From positions 1 to 64,000 of the forward strand of contig CAYZQO010000006.1 in NCBI GenBank assembly GCA_964480725.1: DNA of 64,000 nucleotides, given 5' to 3'. The translations under genes were made by a program, and so were the position numbers. Shown piece after piece: positions 54,520-64,000 of the stretch (position 1 is its first letter; each line of letters starts with the position of its first letter). The notes under the pieces were generated by a model that saw only the letters and a list, made by a program, of their open reading frames with translations, made no database searches and was not told the origin of the DNA. This DNA is from JAFGBI01 sp964480725 (lineage in GTDB: Bacteria > Myxococcota_A > Polyangia > Polyangiales > Polyangiaceae).

Positions 54520-57198
54520 ATGTATCGCTCAGCGCCGCGCGGAGCGTCTCGACAGGAGGGTACACCCGAGTACCACCGCCATCTCCGCTCGGTCAATCGT
54601 GAAGCACTGGTCGTGGGGGCGCTGCTCGGCGGGGGACTGGTACCACTCTTCTGGTTGCTCGACGTCTGGGTCATGCAGCGCAATTTGACGCTGATGCTCA
54701 TCCTGCGTGGGGGTGTCGGCGTCTGGTCAGTGGCCCTTTTGCTCGGCATGCGTCTGGCTCCTGATCGGGTGGCTCGCCACGCCCGGCTCCTCACGTCCGC
54801 GCACACCATCGTTGTCGCTAGCGCCATCGCGGCACTTTGTTGGGTGCACGGCGGCTACGAGTCGCCCTATTACGTGGGGCTGAATCTGGCAATGGTGGGG
54901 ACGGGTCTTCTCTTCGTGTGGCCCCTGAGCCACGCCATAATGGTCAGCCTGATCGTCTACGCCGTCTACATGGGGCCACTCGCGCTTGGCGTGCTGAGCA
55001 TCAACGACTGGCGAACGGTGGTCACGAACCAGTTCTTCCTCCTCGGAACCATCGTCATCATCCTCGCCGCCCAGAACTACCGCTACCGGCTGGAGCGGCG
55101 CTGGTTCTTCGCCCGGTCCGACCTGGAGCGAACCAAGCAGTCGCTGGAGGAGGCGTACCAGCGCACGATGGAGCTCGACCGCCTCAAGAGCAATTTCTTC
55201 AGCAGCGTCACCCACGAGCTGCGGACGCCGCTCACCATGATCCTGGCTCCGCTCGAGGCGCTCCTCGAGGACGCCCGGGCCGCGTTCGAGCCAGCGCAGC
55301 GCGAGTACCTGCACGCCATCCGGGCGAACGCGCTGCGGCTCCTGAAGCTCATCAACGATCTGCTCGATCTGGCGCGCCTGGAGGAGAAGTACCTCCGGCT
55401 CCGGGTCGAAGCCGTCGACCTCCCTGCGCTGCTCACGGAGATCGTCGAGTACTCCCGCCCGCTAGCGAACCGCAAGGACCTCACGATCGAGCTCGAGGTC
55501 GGCCCGGCGAGCGACGAGGTCTTCGTGGATGTGGAGAAGCTCGAGCGCGTCGTCGTCAACCTCCTCGCCAACGCGCTCAAGTTCTCCGAGCCAGGCGGGA
55601 GGGTGTGGGTGTGGTTGCGGGAGCAGCCCGACACCGTCGAGGTGGGGGTGCGCGACGACGGTCCCGGCATCGAGCCGGAGGCGCAGCGCTACGTCTTCGA
55701 GCGCTTCCGACAGGCCGACGGCTCAGTGACGCGGCGCTACGGGGGGACGGGGATTGGGCTGGCGCTGGCCAAGGAGCTCGTGGAGCTCCACGGGGGACAA
55801 ATCACGCTACGGAGCGAGATCGGGGTGGGCAGCGAGTTCGTGGTGCACCTCCGGCGCGGGCGTGACCACTTCGCCTCCGAGGCGCTCGACCGCCGGCAGC
55901 ACCCGGAGTCGGCGCCCGCGCCCCGGCGCAGTGAAGACCGCGAGCCACGGGAGTGGAACCAGCAGCTGCTCGAGCGCCCGGACTACCGCTTCCTCGACAT
56001 CGAGCAGGCCACGGAGCGGCGCCTGGCGCCGCGCGGCGACGAGCCCCGGGCGACCAAGTTGGTGGTGGTCGAGGACAACCTCGAGATCCTGCGCTTCCTC
56101 TCCCTGCAGCTCCGGGACGTGCACTCGGTGTACCTGGCGCCGGACGGCGCCAAGGGCCTCGAGCTCATCCGGCGCGAGCAGCCTGACCTCGTGATCACCG
56201 ACTACATGATGCCGGGGATGGACGGGCTCGAGCTCATCCAGGCGCTGAAGGCGGACGGTGCCACCGCCACCATCCCGATCGTGATGCTGACCGCCCGCAG
56301 CGACGTCGCGGCGCGGCTGGCCGCGCGCGAGGCCGGCGCCGACGTGTACCTGAGCAAGCCCTTCAACCCCCAGGAGGTGCGGGCGGCCGTCTCCCGACTG
56401 CTCGAGCGCCGGGGGCAGCAGGTCGCCGTGGTGGCGCGTGAGCAGGTGCGGAGCCTCGAGGTGATCAGCGCCGGTCTCGCGCACGAGATCCACAACCCGC
56501 TCTCCTTCGTCGCCAACGCGGTGCACGTGATCGGGGAGCGGCTCGCGGAGCTCCAGGCCGCCGCCGCGCGCGGTGCGTCGCAGGCTGAGCTCACGCAGCT
56601 CGTCGCGGCGTCGCACGAACGGACCGAACGCATGCTGGAGGTGGCCGGCAGGGGGATCGATCGGATCCGTCGCGTGGTCGAGCTGGTGCGCGGCTACGCG
56701 CAGGCCGGCTACCCCCGGGAGCCGAGCGTGGTGGCGTTCGACGACCTGGTCCGGGAGGTGGAGCCGCTCGTCATCGCGCCGCCGGAGCGCGAGATCCAGG
56801 TCGAGTGCGCGCCGGCGGCCCCGACCGTGACCGTTCGGTGCATCCCCGGGGAGATGCAGCAGGTGATCCGAAACCTGTGGCAGAACGCGCTGGAGGCAGT
56901 GGCCGACGGGGGGCACGTCCGGGTCCGCACCCGTCACGAGGGTGGCGGCGTCGTGCTCGAGGTGGAGGACGACGGGCCCGGGATGCCGCCCGCCGTGAAG
57001 GCGCGGGTCTTCACCCCATTTTTCACCACCAAGCCGCCCGGGAAGGCGATGGGCCTCGGGCTCGCCATCACGCACCAGATGGTGACGCGGGCCGGCGGGG
57101 AGATCGGCGTCGAGAGCGAGGTGGGCCGGGGCACCGTCTTCCGCGTGCGCCTGCCCGTCGCGGAGCGCAGCGGCGCCACCAATCCCGAGTCGTCGTGA
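54520..57198 (+). CDS. Six-TM hybrid histidine kinase with two transmitters and a receiver
   Basis: 892 residues. 29-185: about six transmembrane helices forming a membrane sensor of MASE-like type. 200-245: signalling helix and H box THELRTP (His232). 335-445: ATPase 1 (LLANALKFSEPGG, VRDDGPGIEP, GGTGIGLALAKEL). 512-632: receiver with phospho-Asp561 (TDYMMPGMDG), Thr591 and Lys613. 640-700: second transmitter with an intact AHEIHNPL (His655). 765-880: ATPase 2 (NLWQNALEA, EDDGPGMPP, FTPFFTTKPP, GLGLAIT). A complete internal phosphorelay is possible. It begins 3 bases after the stop of the PilZ/hydrolase/methyltransferase gene. Confidence 0.9.
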   Translation: MYRSAPRGASRQEGTPEYHRHLRSVNREALVVGALLGGGLVPLFWLLDVWVMQRNLTLMLILRGGVGVWSVALLLGMRLAPDRVARHARLLTSAHTIVVASAIAALCWVHGGYESPYYVGLNLAMVGTGLLFVWPLSHAIMVSLIVYAVYMGPLALGVLSINDWRTVVTNQFFLLGTIVIILAAQNYRYRLERRWFFARSDLERTKQSLEEAYQRTMELDRLKSNFFSSVTHELRTPLTMILAPLEALLEDARAAFEPAQREYLHAIRANALRLLKLINDLLDLARLEEKYLRLRVEAVDLPALLTEIVEYSRPLANRKDLTIELEVGPASDEVFVDVEKLERVVVNLLANALKFSEPGGRVWVWLREQPDTVEVGVRDDGPGIEPEAQRYVFERFRQADGSVTRRYGGTGIGLALAKELVELHGGQITLRSEIGVGSEFVVHLRRGRDHFASEALDRRQHPESAPAPRRSEDREPREWNQQLLERPDYRFLDIEQATERRLAPRGDEPRATKLVVVEDNLEILRFLSLQLRDVHSVYLAPDGAKGLELIRREQPDLVITDYMMPGMDGLELIQALKADGATATIPIVMLTARSDVAARLAAREAGADVYLSKPFNPQEVRAAVSRLLERRGQQVAVVAREQVRSLEVISAGLAHEIHNPLSFVANAVHVIGERLAELQAAAARGASQAELTQLVAASHERTERMLEVAGRGIDRIRRVVELVRGYAQAGYPREPSVVAFDDLVREVEPLVIAPPEREIQVECAPAAPTVTVRCIPGEMQQVIRNLWQNALEAVADGGHVRVRTRHEGGGVVLEVEDDGPGMPPAVKARVFTPFFTTKPPGKAMGLGLAITHQMVTRAGGEIGVESEVGRGTVFRVRLPVAERSGATNPESS

Positions 57199-57354
57199 AC
57201 GCGCCGCCCCGCGACCTGAAGCAAGCGCTCGGCATCGGCGAGCGGCCCGAACCCGCGCTTCGACGCGAACCGCACCGCGATCCCCACCAGGCGGCCGATG
57301 CGCGACTGGCTGGATTTGCTCGCGGGCCATTCTGTGGCAGACGTGCCCGCGAGG

Positions 57355-57921
57355 ATGGCGACGCTCGAGCAACGCGAAGGTGACGACGGCGACGACAGCG
57401 ACGACGAGGCCGAGCCGCAGCCGGGGGCGAGCCACGGTTGGGCGGGCCCGAGTCGCAGCCAGAAGAAGCGCGACGCTCGCGCGGTGGGCGATGTCGGTGC
57501 CGAGCTCGTGCGCCTGAGCGCGGCGACGCTCAAGCGGTTACCGCTCGACGACGAGCTGCGGGAAGCCGTGGAGGCGTGCCGGGGGATGCAGCGGGCCGCG
57601 CTGGCGAGGCAGCTGCGCTTCGTCGGCAAGCTGCTCCGCTCCCGCGATCATGCAGCGATCGCCCAGGCGGTGGCCGAAATCGGGCAGCCGAGCGGCGCCG
57701 AGGTCATGCGGGAGAAGCAGGCCGAGGCGTGGCGCGAGCGGCTCCTGGCCGGTGGCGACGCGGAGCTCGCAGCGCTCGTCGCGGCGCTCCCCGCCGCCGA
57801 TCCTCGGCTCGTCCGCCAGCTGGTGCGCCAGGGGGACCCGACGCGCACCGGCGTCACAGCGCAGCGCGCGCGCCGCGAGCTCTTCCGGCACCTCCGCGCC
57901 CTCCTCGCCGCCACCGGGTGA
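57355..57921 (+). CDS. YjgA/DarP-like ribosome-associated protein
   Basis: 188 residues from ATG 57355; the frame is open to 57298. After an acidic N-terminus (GDDGDDSDDEAEP) comes the family core: PSRSQKKRDARAVGDVGAEL, LSAATLKRLPLDDELREAV and LARQLRFVGKLLRSRD, matching DUF615/YjgA. In E. coli this protein (DarP) binds 50S ribosome precursors and helps their maturation. The gap from the kinase stop to this start, 57199-57354, holds nothing recognisable. Fit to the family is good in the first two thirds, weaker at the C-terminus. Confidence 0.82.
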   Translation: MATLEQREGDDGDDSDDEAEPQPGASHGWAGPSRSQKKRDARAVGDVGAELVRLSAATLKRLPLDDELREAVEACRGMQRAALARQLRFVGKLLRSRDHAAIAQAVAEIGQPSGAEVMREKQAEAWRERLLAGGDAELAALVAALPAADPRLVRQLVRQGDPTRTGVTAQRARRELFRHLRALLAATG

Positions 57922-58068
57922 CGAGCGAACACGACCGGGCGTGGAGTTGCAGCCGCCCGATGGCTCGGCACCTCCGCCTGGCGTCGCCTCACCACCGTGG
58001 CGCCGGCATCCTCGGCGTCGACGCCGGGCCGATCGCGGAGCGTCACCGGATCCTGCGCGCGACCCGAG

Positions 58069-59523
58069 TCAGTCGCCCGGCGCTGGCGGCCGGCGGGAGC
58101 AGCGCCGTCGCTCGAGATCGGGCGAACGGTCGCGGGGGACGCCGAACCGCTGCAGGATGACCGGGCCCCGCTCCAGCGCCTGCCGCCGATCCAGGATCAG
58201 GCTCGCCCCCCCGGCCGTCTCGAAGGCGACGAACTCGCCGTGCGAGTTCTCCACCAGGGCGATGAGATCGCGCAGGTGGCGGACGCGCCGCCCCTGCACC
58301 TTGACGATCTCCACGCTCTCGGCCCGGTGGTAGCCGCGGTTGACGGGGTCCGCCAGGACCTTCTGCAGGATCACCACCTCCTGCCGGGAGGGGCTGCGGA
58401 CCCCAGACTCGTAATGGTGCATGAGCGAGCGCGGCGCGATCTGCCACCACTCCCTGCCCCAGGTCTGGAGGTAGTCGCGCGTGAGCGGCACGAACAAGAG
58501 CCCCCCGAAGAGGTAGTACGTCGGCTTGACGTCGTAGCGGGACTCGGGGACGAGCCGGACCGGCGGCGTGAGCGGAATCTCGACCCGGTGCCGGGCGCCG
58601 CGGCGCCAGATCCTCGCCTCGATGACGTCGCCCACGAAGCGGCTCGTCACCACGTGACCGAGGTCGAGCCGCGCGCCCGGTCGGAAAGGGACCGTCCCGT
58701 CGGGGGCGACGCGGACCCCGTCGAGCTCGAGCAGCACGTCCCGAGGCAGGAGGAGCTTCCACGCGGCGGCCCCGAACGCGACCGAGGCGACCAGCACGCC
58801 GTGAGGCACCGGCACCCCGAGCGCGCGGCGGTGCGCCGGGGACTCGAGGGGTTGGCAGGCGACGCCGAGATCGGGGAAGCCCTGGAAGGTGCCGTCCTCG
58901 AGGTCCGCGAGGAAATGGCGCACCACGGGCTCGGCGATCATGTAGCCGATGTTCTCCCCCTCCTCGAGCGACTGGAACGCGACGCCCACGAGCTTGCCGC
59001 CGCGCACCACCGGCCCGCCGCTGTTGCCGGAGTTGATGGCCGCGTCGATCTGCCCCGCGAGCAGGGCGCGCTGACTCTGCGAGTAGGGGGTCATCTCGAC
59101 GCGCGAGAGGATCCCCTGCGTCACGCTCAACCGCTCCCCCCCGATCGGGTAGCCCAGGACCGAGACACCGCTGCTCAGGGCCGGCAACCGCCCGAGGGGG
59201 AGCGGGCGGGCGCCGCGGAAGAAGCCCGGGTCGTCCACCGCGAGCAGGGCGAGATCGCACTCGTGACCCACCCCCTCCACGGTCGCCGGGACCTTCTCCG
59301 CGCGCCCGTGGCGCTTGACCTCCACGAAGACCTGGTTCTGGACCACGTGGGCGTTGGTGAGGACGCGCAGTCCGCGCCGAGTGCGGACGATGGCGCCCGA
59401 GCCGGTGAGCCCCTGAGGGCCCCTCGTCTGCCAGGGCTGCTCGTAGTCGGGCTCGTCGGACACCGCGAGCACCTTCACCACCGCCCCGAGGACGCTCGGG
59501 GCCGGAACCGCACCGGGGCTCAT
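58069..59523 (-). CDS. Deg/HtrA-type serine protease with PDZ domains, no signal peptide
   Basis: 484 residues. Trypsin-like domain with the complete triad: His59 (TNAHVVQN), Asp90 (HECDLALLAV), Ser168 (INSGNSGGPVV). A PDZ domain follows (about 205-325) and then a second PDZ-like region (330-460) of the type found in plant Deg proteases. There is no signal peptide or lipobox at the N-terminus, unusual for HtrA, so a cytoplasmic location is predicted. Convergent with the YjgA-like gene and divergent from the HerA-like ATPase. Its substrate is unknown; protein quality control is inferred from the family. Confidence 0.88.
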   Translation of the reverse strand: MSPGAVPAPSVLGAVVKVLAVSDEPDYEQPWQTRGPQGLTGSGAIVRTRRGLRVLTNAHVVQNQVFVEVKRHGRAEKVPATVEGVGHECDLALLAVDDPGFFRGARPLPLGRLPALSSGVSVLGYPIGGERLSVTQGILSRVEMTPYSQSQRALLAGQIDAAINSGNSGGPVVRGGKLVGVAFQSLEEGENIGYMIAEPVVRHFLADLEDGTFQGFPDLGVACQPLESPAHRRALGVPVPHGVLVASVAFGAAAWKLLLPRDVLLELDGVRVAPDGTVPFRPGARLDLGHVVTSRFVGDVIEARIWRRGARHRVEIPLTPPVRLVPESRYDVKPTYYLFGGLLFVPLTRDYLQTWGREWWQIAPRSLMHHYESGVRSPSRQEVVILQKVLADPVNRGYHRAESVEIVKVQGRRVRHLRDLIALVENSHGEFVAFETAGGASLILDRRQALERGPVILQRFGVPRDRSPDLERRRCSRRPPAPGD

Positions 59524-59660
59524 CCTTCCATTATAGGGCGGAACCGCGTGCTGTCGGGCGAGGGCACCGCGGAGCGCGACGCGCCGATGGGCCCGGCGCC
59601 ACCGGGGGCGGGCGGAAATCCCGCGATCGGGGCCGCTCGCGGCTGGTAACGTGACCCCCC

Positions 59661-61979
59661 ATGACCGCCTCCGCCCCCCTCGCCATCGGCACCCGCCGCG
59701 ACGACGGCACCCCCGTGACGCTGCCGCCCGCGGCCCTGCTCCGGCACGTGATCGCCCTCGGCTCGAGCGGCTCGGGCAAGACCGTGCTCGCGAAGGTGAT
59801 CGTCGAGGAGGTGCTGCGGCGAGGGATCCCCGCCCTCTGCGTCGACCCCCAGGGGGATCTCGCCAGCCTCGTGCTCACCGGCGATCCGGCGGCGCTCGCG
59901 AAACGCGGCGTCGACCCCGAGCTGGTAGCGATCCTGCGGGAGCGCGTCGATCCGGTGATCTTCACCCCCGCCTCGCGCCGGGGGATCGGCATCTGCGCCG
60001 ACCCGGTCGAGCGCGGGCTCGCCGAGCTCGACCCGGGCGAGCGGCTTCAGGCCTTCACCCGCACGGCGTCCATGGTCGTCACCCTGCTCGGCTACGATCT
60101 CGACGCCGACGACGGCGCGGGGCTCTGCGCCGCGCTCGACTCGGTGCTGAGCGAGCTCGCGGCGGCGGGGCGTCCGGCGGAGAGCCTGCACGCCCTGGGG
60201 TCGCGCCTGGCCGAACTCGAGGCCCAGGGGTTCCCCGGCCTCGAGCGGCTCGTCGATCCCAAGCGCCTGCGCACAGCCTGCCAGCGCCTCGCCCGGCTCG
60301 ACGTCGGCGCTCGGCGCCTGCTCTTCCACGAGGGCGTCCCGATCGACATCGACGTGCTGGTGGGCCGCGCCCCCGAGGCCGCCCCGCCGCCGGGCAAGAC
60401 GCGACTCTCGATCGTGTACCTCAATACCCTCGACTCGCAGGAGGACAAGGACTTCTTCGTCGCCGCCCTCACCAGCCGGCTTTATGGGTGGATGCTCCGC
60501 AACCCGTCCAGCGAGCCGCAGCTGCTCTTCTATCTCGACGAGATCTCACCCTACCTGCCCCCCGTGCGCAAACCCGCGGCCAAGGACCCGCTGGTGCTGC
60601 TCTTCAAGCAGGCGCGCAAGTACGGGGTCTGCTGCCTGACGGCGACACAGAACCCGGGCGACATCGACTACAAGGCGATGGCCCAGTTCGGCACCTGGGG
60701 GCTCGGGCGCTTGACCACGCGCCAGGATCTCCGGAAGCTCGCGCCCGCGGTCAAGTCGCTGGCGCCGACGGCCAGCGACGCGGTGATGGACGCGCTCCCC
60801 GCGCTCAAGCCCGGCCAGTTCGTGCTCCTCTCGCCGGACCACTTCGCCGAGCCCTGCCCGCTCGGCACCCGCTGGCTCGCCACCCGCCACGAGACCCTCG
60901 ACGCGGAGCGCGTCGAGGCGCTCACCTCCGCCGAGGTCCGTACCCGTTTCGCCCCCCTCGAGGCCGCGACCGAGCCAGCACCGGCGACGACGCCTGCGGC
61001 GACCGTACCCGCGGCCAGCCCCGACCCCGAGCCCATAACGCCACGGCGCCCCGCGACTCGCACCCAGCCGATGGCGGCCGTGACGCCGGCGGACCCGCCC
61101 GCGACGGCCGCTCCCGCACCGTCCCCCGCCGATCCGGGGGCGCCGAACGCCACGGGCCCCGACGCCGCGACCGCCACCGTCAACGCGCGCTCCCGCGAGC
61201 TCGCCGCCGTCGCGGCGCGCCTCGCCGAGCGGCGATCGATGACGGCGGCCGAGATCGCCGTCGCCGTGGGCGTGGGCGAGACGAAGGCGCGCGCGCTGCT
61301 CGCCGAGCTCGGCGAGGCGGGCCTCGCCCGCGCGTACAAGGAGGGGCGCGCACAGCAATGGTTCGCCACCAGCACCGGCGCTCGCCCCGATCTGGGCCTG
61401 CCCGCGGTGGTGCTGGTCGCGGCCGGACGGATCGACGCCACCGCCGTCCAGCGCATCGCCGAGGCGCGCCTGCGCGCGCCCCTGCTCGGCGTGCTCGGCC
61501 CGACCGAGACGCTCGAGCGCGCAGAGCCGTTGCACCGGCTCGTCTATCGTGTCGACTTCGAGGAGGCGGTCGAGCGCCCCGTGTTCGGGGGCCTGCTCGG
61601 CAAGGCCACGGAGCAGCGCCTCGGCAGCGTCTACCTGCACCCGGCGACGCTCGCCCTGCTGGTGTTCCACCCGCAGCAAGGGATCACCTTCGGGCCCCGG
61701 CCCGCCGAGCATGCGAGCGAGGTCGCCGACCTGGACGGCGCGGTGGCGTTCCTCGAAGCGCCGCCGGCCTCGCTCGCGCTCGACGAGGCCGACCTCGCCC
61801 GGCGGCGTCCGCCCGAGGAGGTGACGCAGTCGCTCCGCCGGCGCTACGCCGTGATCCCGGCGCGGGTCACCCCGGTGTTCGTCCCCCTGTGGCGGGTCGT
61901 GCTCCGTAGCGGCGGCGGCGCGGGCTACCGAGTGCTGCTGCTCGACGCGCTCACGGGTCGCGACGTCGATTGGCCCTGA
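59661..61979 (+). CDS. HerA/DUF853-like P-loop ATPase with C-terminal winged-helix segment
   Basis: 772 residues. FtsK/HerA-class ATPase with Walker A GSSGSGKT (34-41), VDPQGDLASLVL and Walker B LLFYLDEI. FKQARKYGVCCLTATQNPGD and GRLTTRQDLRKLAP are typical of the bacterial HerA/DUF853 subgroup. A Pro/Ala/Thr-rich linker (about 435-500) precedes a winged-helix-like part (about 505-560) and a 190-residue C-terminal domain I do not recognise. No nuclease partner (NurA) is adjacent, so a role in DNA processing or protein transport is unproven. A frame on the same strand at 59651 is an out-of-frame shadow. Confidence 0.8.
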   Translation: MTASAPLAIGTRRDDGTPVTLPPAALLRHVIALGSSGSGKTVLAKVIVEEVLRRGIPALCVDPQGDLASLVLTGDPAALAKRGVDPELVAILRERVDPVIFTPASRRGIGICADPVERGLAELDPGERLQAFTRTASMVVTLLGYDLDADDGAGLCAALDSVLSELAAAGRPAESLHALGSRLAELEAQGFPGLERLVDPKRLRTACQRLARLDVGARRLLFHEGVPIDIDVLVGRAPEAAPPPGKTRLSIVYLNTLDSQEDKDFFVAALTSRLYGWMLRNPSSEPQLLFYLDEISPYLPPVRKPAAKDPLVLLFKQARKYGVCCLTATQNPGDIDYKAMAQFGTWGLGRLTTRQDLRKLAPAVKSLAPTASDAVMDALPALKPGQFVLLSPDHFAEPCPLGTRWLATRHETLDAERVEALTSAEVRTRFAPLEAATEPAPATTPAATVPAASPDPEPITPRRPATRTQPMAAVTPADPPATAAPAPSPADPGAPNATGPDAATATVNARSRELAAVAARLAERRSMTAAEIAVAVGVGETKARALLAELGEAGLARAYKEGRAQQWFATSTGARPDLGLPAVVLVAAGRIDATAVQRIAEARLRAPLLGVLGPTETLERAEPLHRLVYRVDFEEAVERPVFGGLLGKATEQRLGSVYLHPATLALLVFHPQQGITFGPRPAEHASEVADLDGAVAFLEAPPASLALDEADLARRRPPEEVTQSLRRRYAVIPARVTPVFVPLWRVVLRSGGGAGYRVLLLDALTGRDVDWP

Positions 61980-62027
61980 CCGCACGGGCGCAGCGGCTTG
62001 ACCCGAGAACGGCGCTCCGATCTGCGC

Positions 62028-62033
62028 TACGCT
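62028..62033 (+). promoter_or_regulatory. -10-like TACGCT upstream of the pseudokinase gene
   Basis: TACGCT lies 6 bases before the GTG at 62040, so transcription would begin at or beside the start codon. No Shine-Dalgarno is present. This supports a leaderless transcript. Confidence 0.4.
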
Positions 62034-62039
62034 GGCGGC

Positions 62040-64000
<1,961 letters not shown>

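Noticed and set aside
51403..54565. Minus-strand frames opposite the PilZ/hydrolase/methyltransferase gene
   Set aside because: No domain content; the plus frame has several complete catalytic motifs over 1187 codons.
59651..61909. 752-codon plus-strand frame starting just before the HerA-like gene
   Set aside because: Arg/Ala/Pro-rich translation in the wrong frame; the frame at 59661 has the Walker motifs.

Overview
The window is very GC-rich, gene-dense bacterial DNA that looks like a Myxococcota (Polyangia-type) chromosome. The grounds are Ser/Thr kinases with a C-terminal membrane anchor, PilZ proteins with Pro/Ala-rich tails, many lipoproteins whose lipobox is followed by Gly/Thr-rich linkers, a sigma/FecR/outer-membrane trio, hybrid histidine kinases and multiheme cytochromes. 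No rRNA, tRNA, CRISPR array or insertion sequence was recognised. A run of exactly 100 N (34369-34468) shows that the contig is scaffolded across a coding repeat.

Layout. 1-8.5 kb: a partial Cys-rich repeat lipoprotein, a PilZ protein plus a Ser/Thr kinase in one operon, a small PilZ protein, a lipoprotein esterase with glyoxalase II, and a minimal zinc metallopeptidase. 8.6-13.7 kb: a TCA-cycle cluster, icd-mdh-sucC-sucD-ndk. 13.7-19.9 kb: an unknown protein, dapE, a zinc-ribbon protein, a decayed GPH-type symporter, a lipoprotein, then zwf-pgl. 19.9-28.2 kb: a Cys-rich lipoprotein, an ECF sigma factor with a FecR-like partner and a convergent envelope protein, an NAD-dependent epimerase, a ComM-type ATPase, recA and a small lipoprotein.

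28.2-42.5 kb is a redox region. A six-gene minus-strand operon (42447 down to 34705) encodes a diheme lipoprotein, a predicted outer-membrane beta-barrel, a 13-heme lipoprotein, a TPR membrane protein, a 30-heme cytochrome and an NrfJ-like OB-fold protein. Beyond it lie an 888-residue cNMP-domain/Fe-S/FAD/membrane fusion, a Tat-dependent DUF362 protein and a second lipoprotein built from the same diheme module. Together they could carry electrons between the inner membrane and the cell surface.

42.6-48.0 kb: a V4R/sigma-54 activator diverges from an operon (M20 peptidase, acetate kinase, degenerate acetate-kinase paralogue) with a clear -24/-12 promoter and two palindromic upstream sites. 48.5-57.2 kb: a three-gene signalling unit in which two double-transmitter histidine kinases flank a 1187-residue protein carrying a receiver-like domain, two PilZ-like domains, a LuxD-like hydrolase and a methyltransferase. 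I consider this the most unusual locus. 57.3-64 kb: a YjgA/DarP-like protein, a Deg-type protease, a HerA/DUF853-like ATPase and a predicted membrane-anchored pseudokinase that runs off the right edge.
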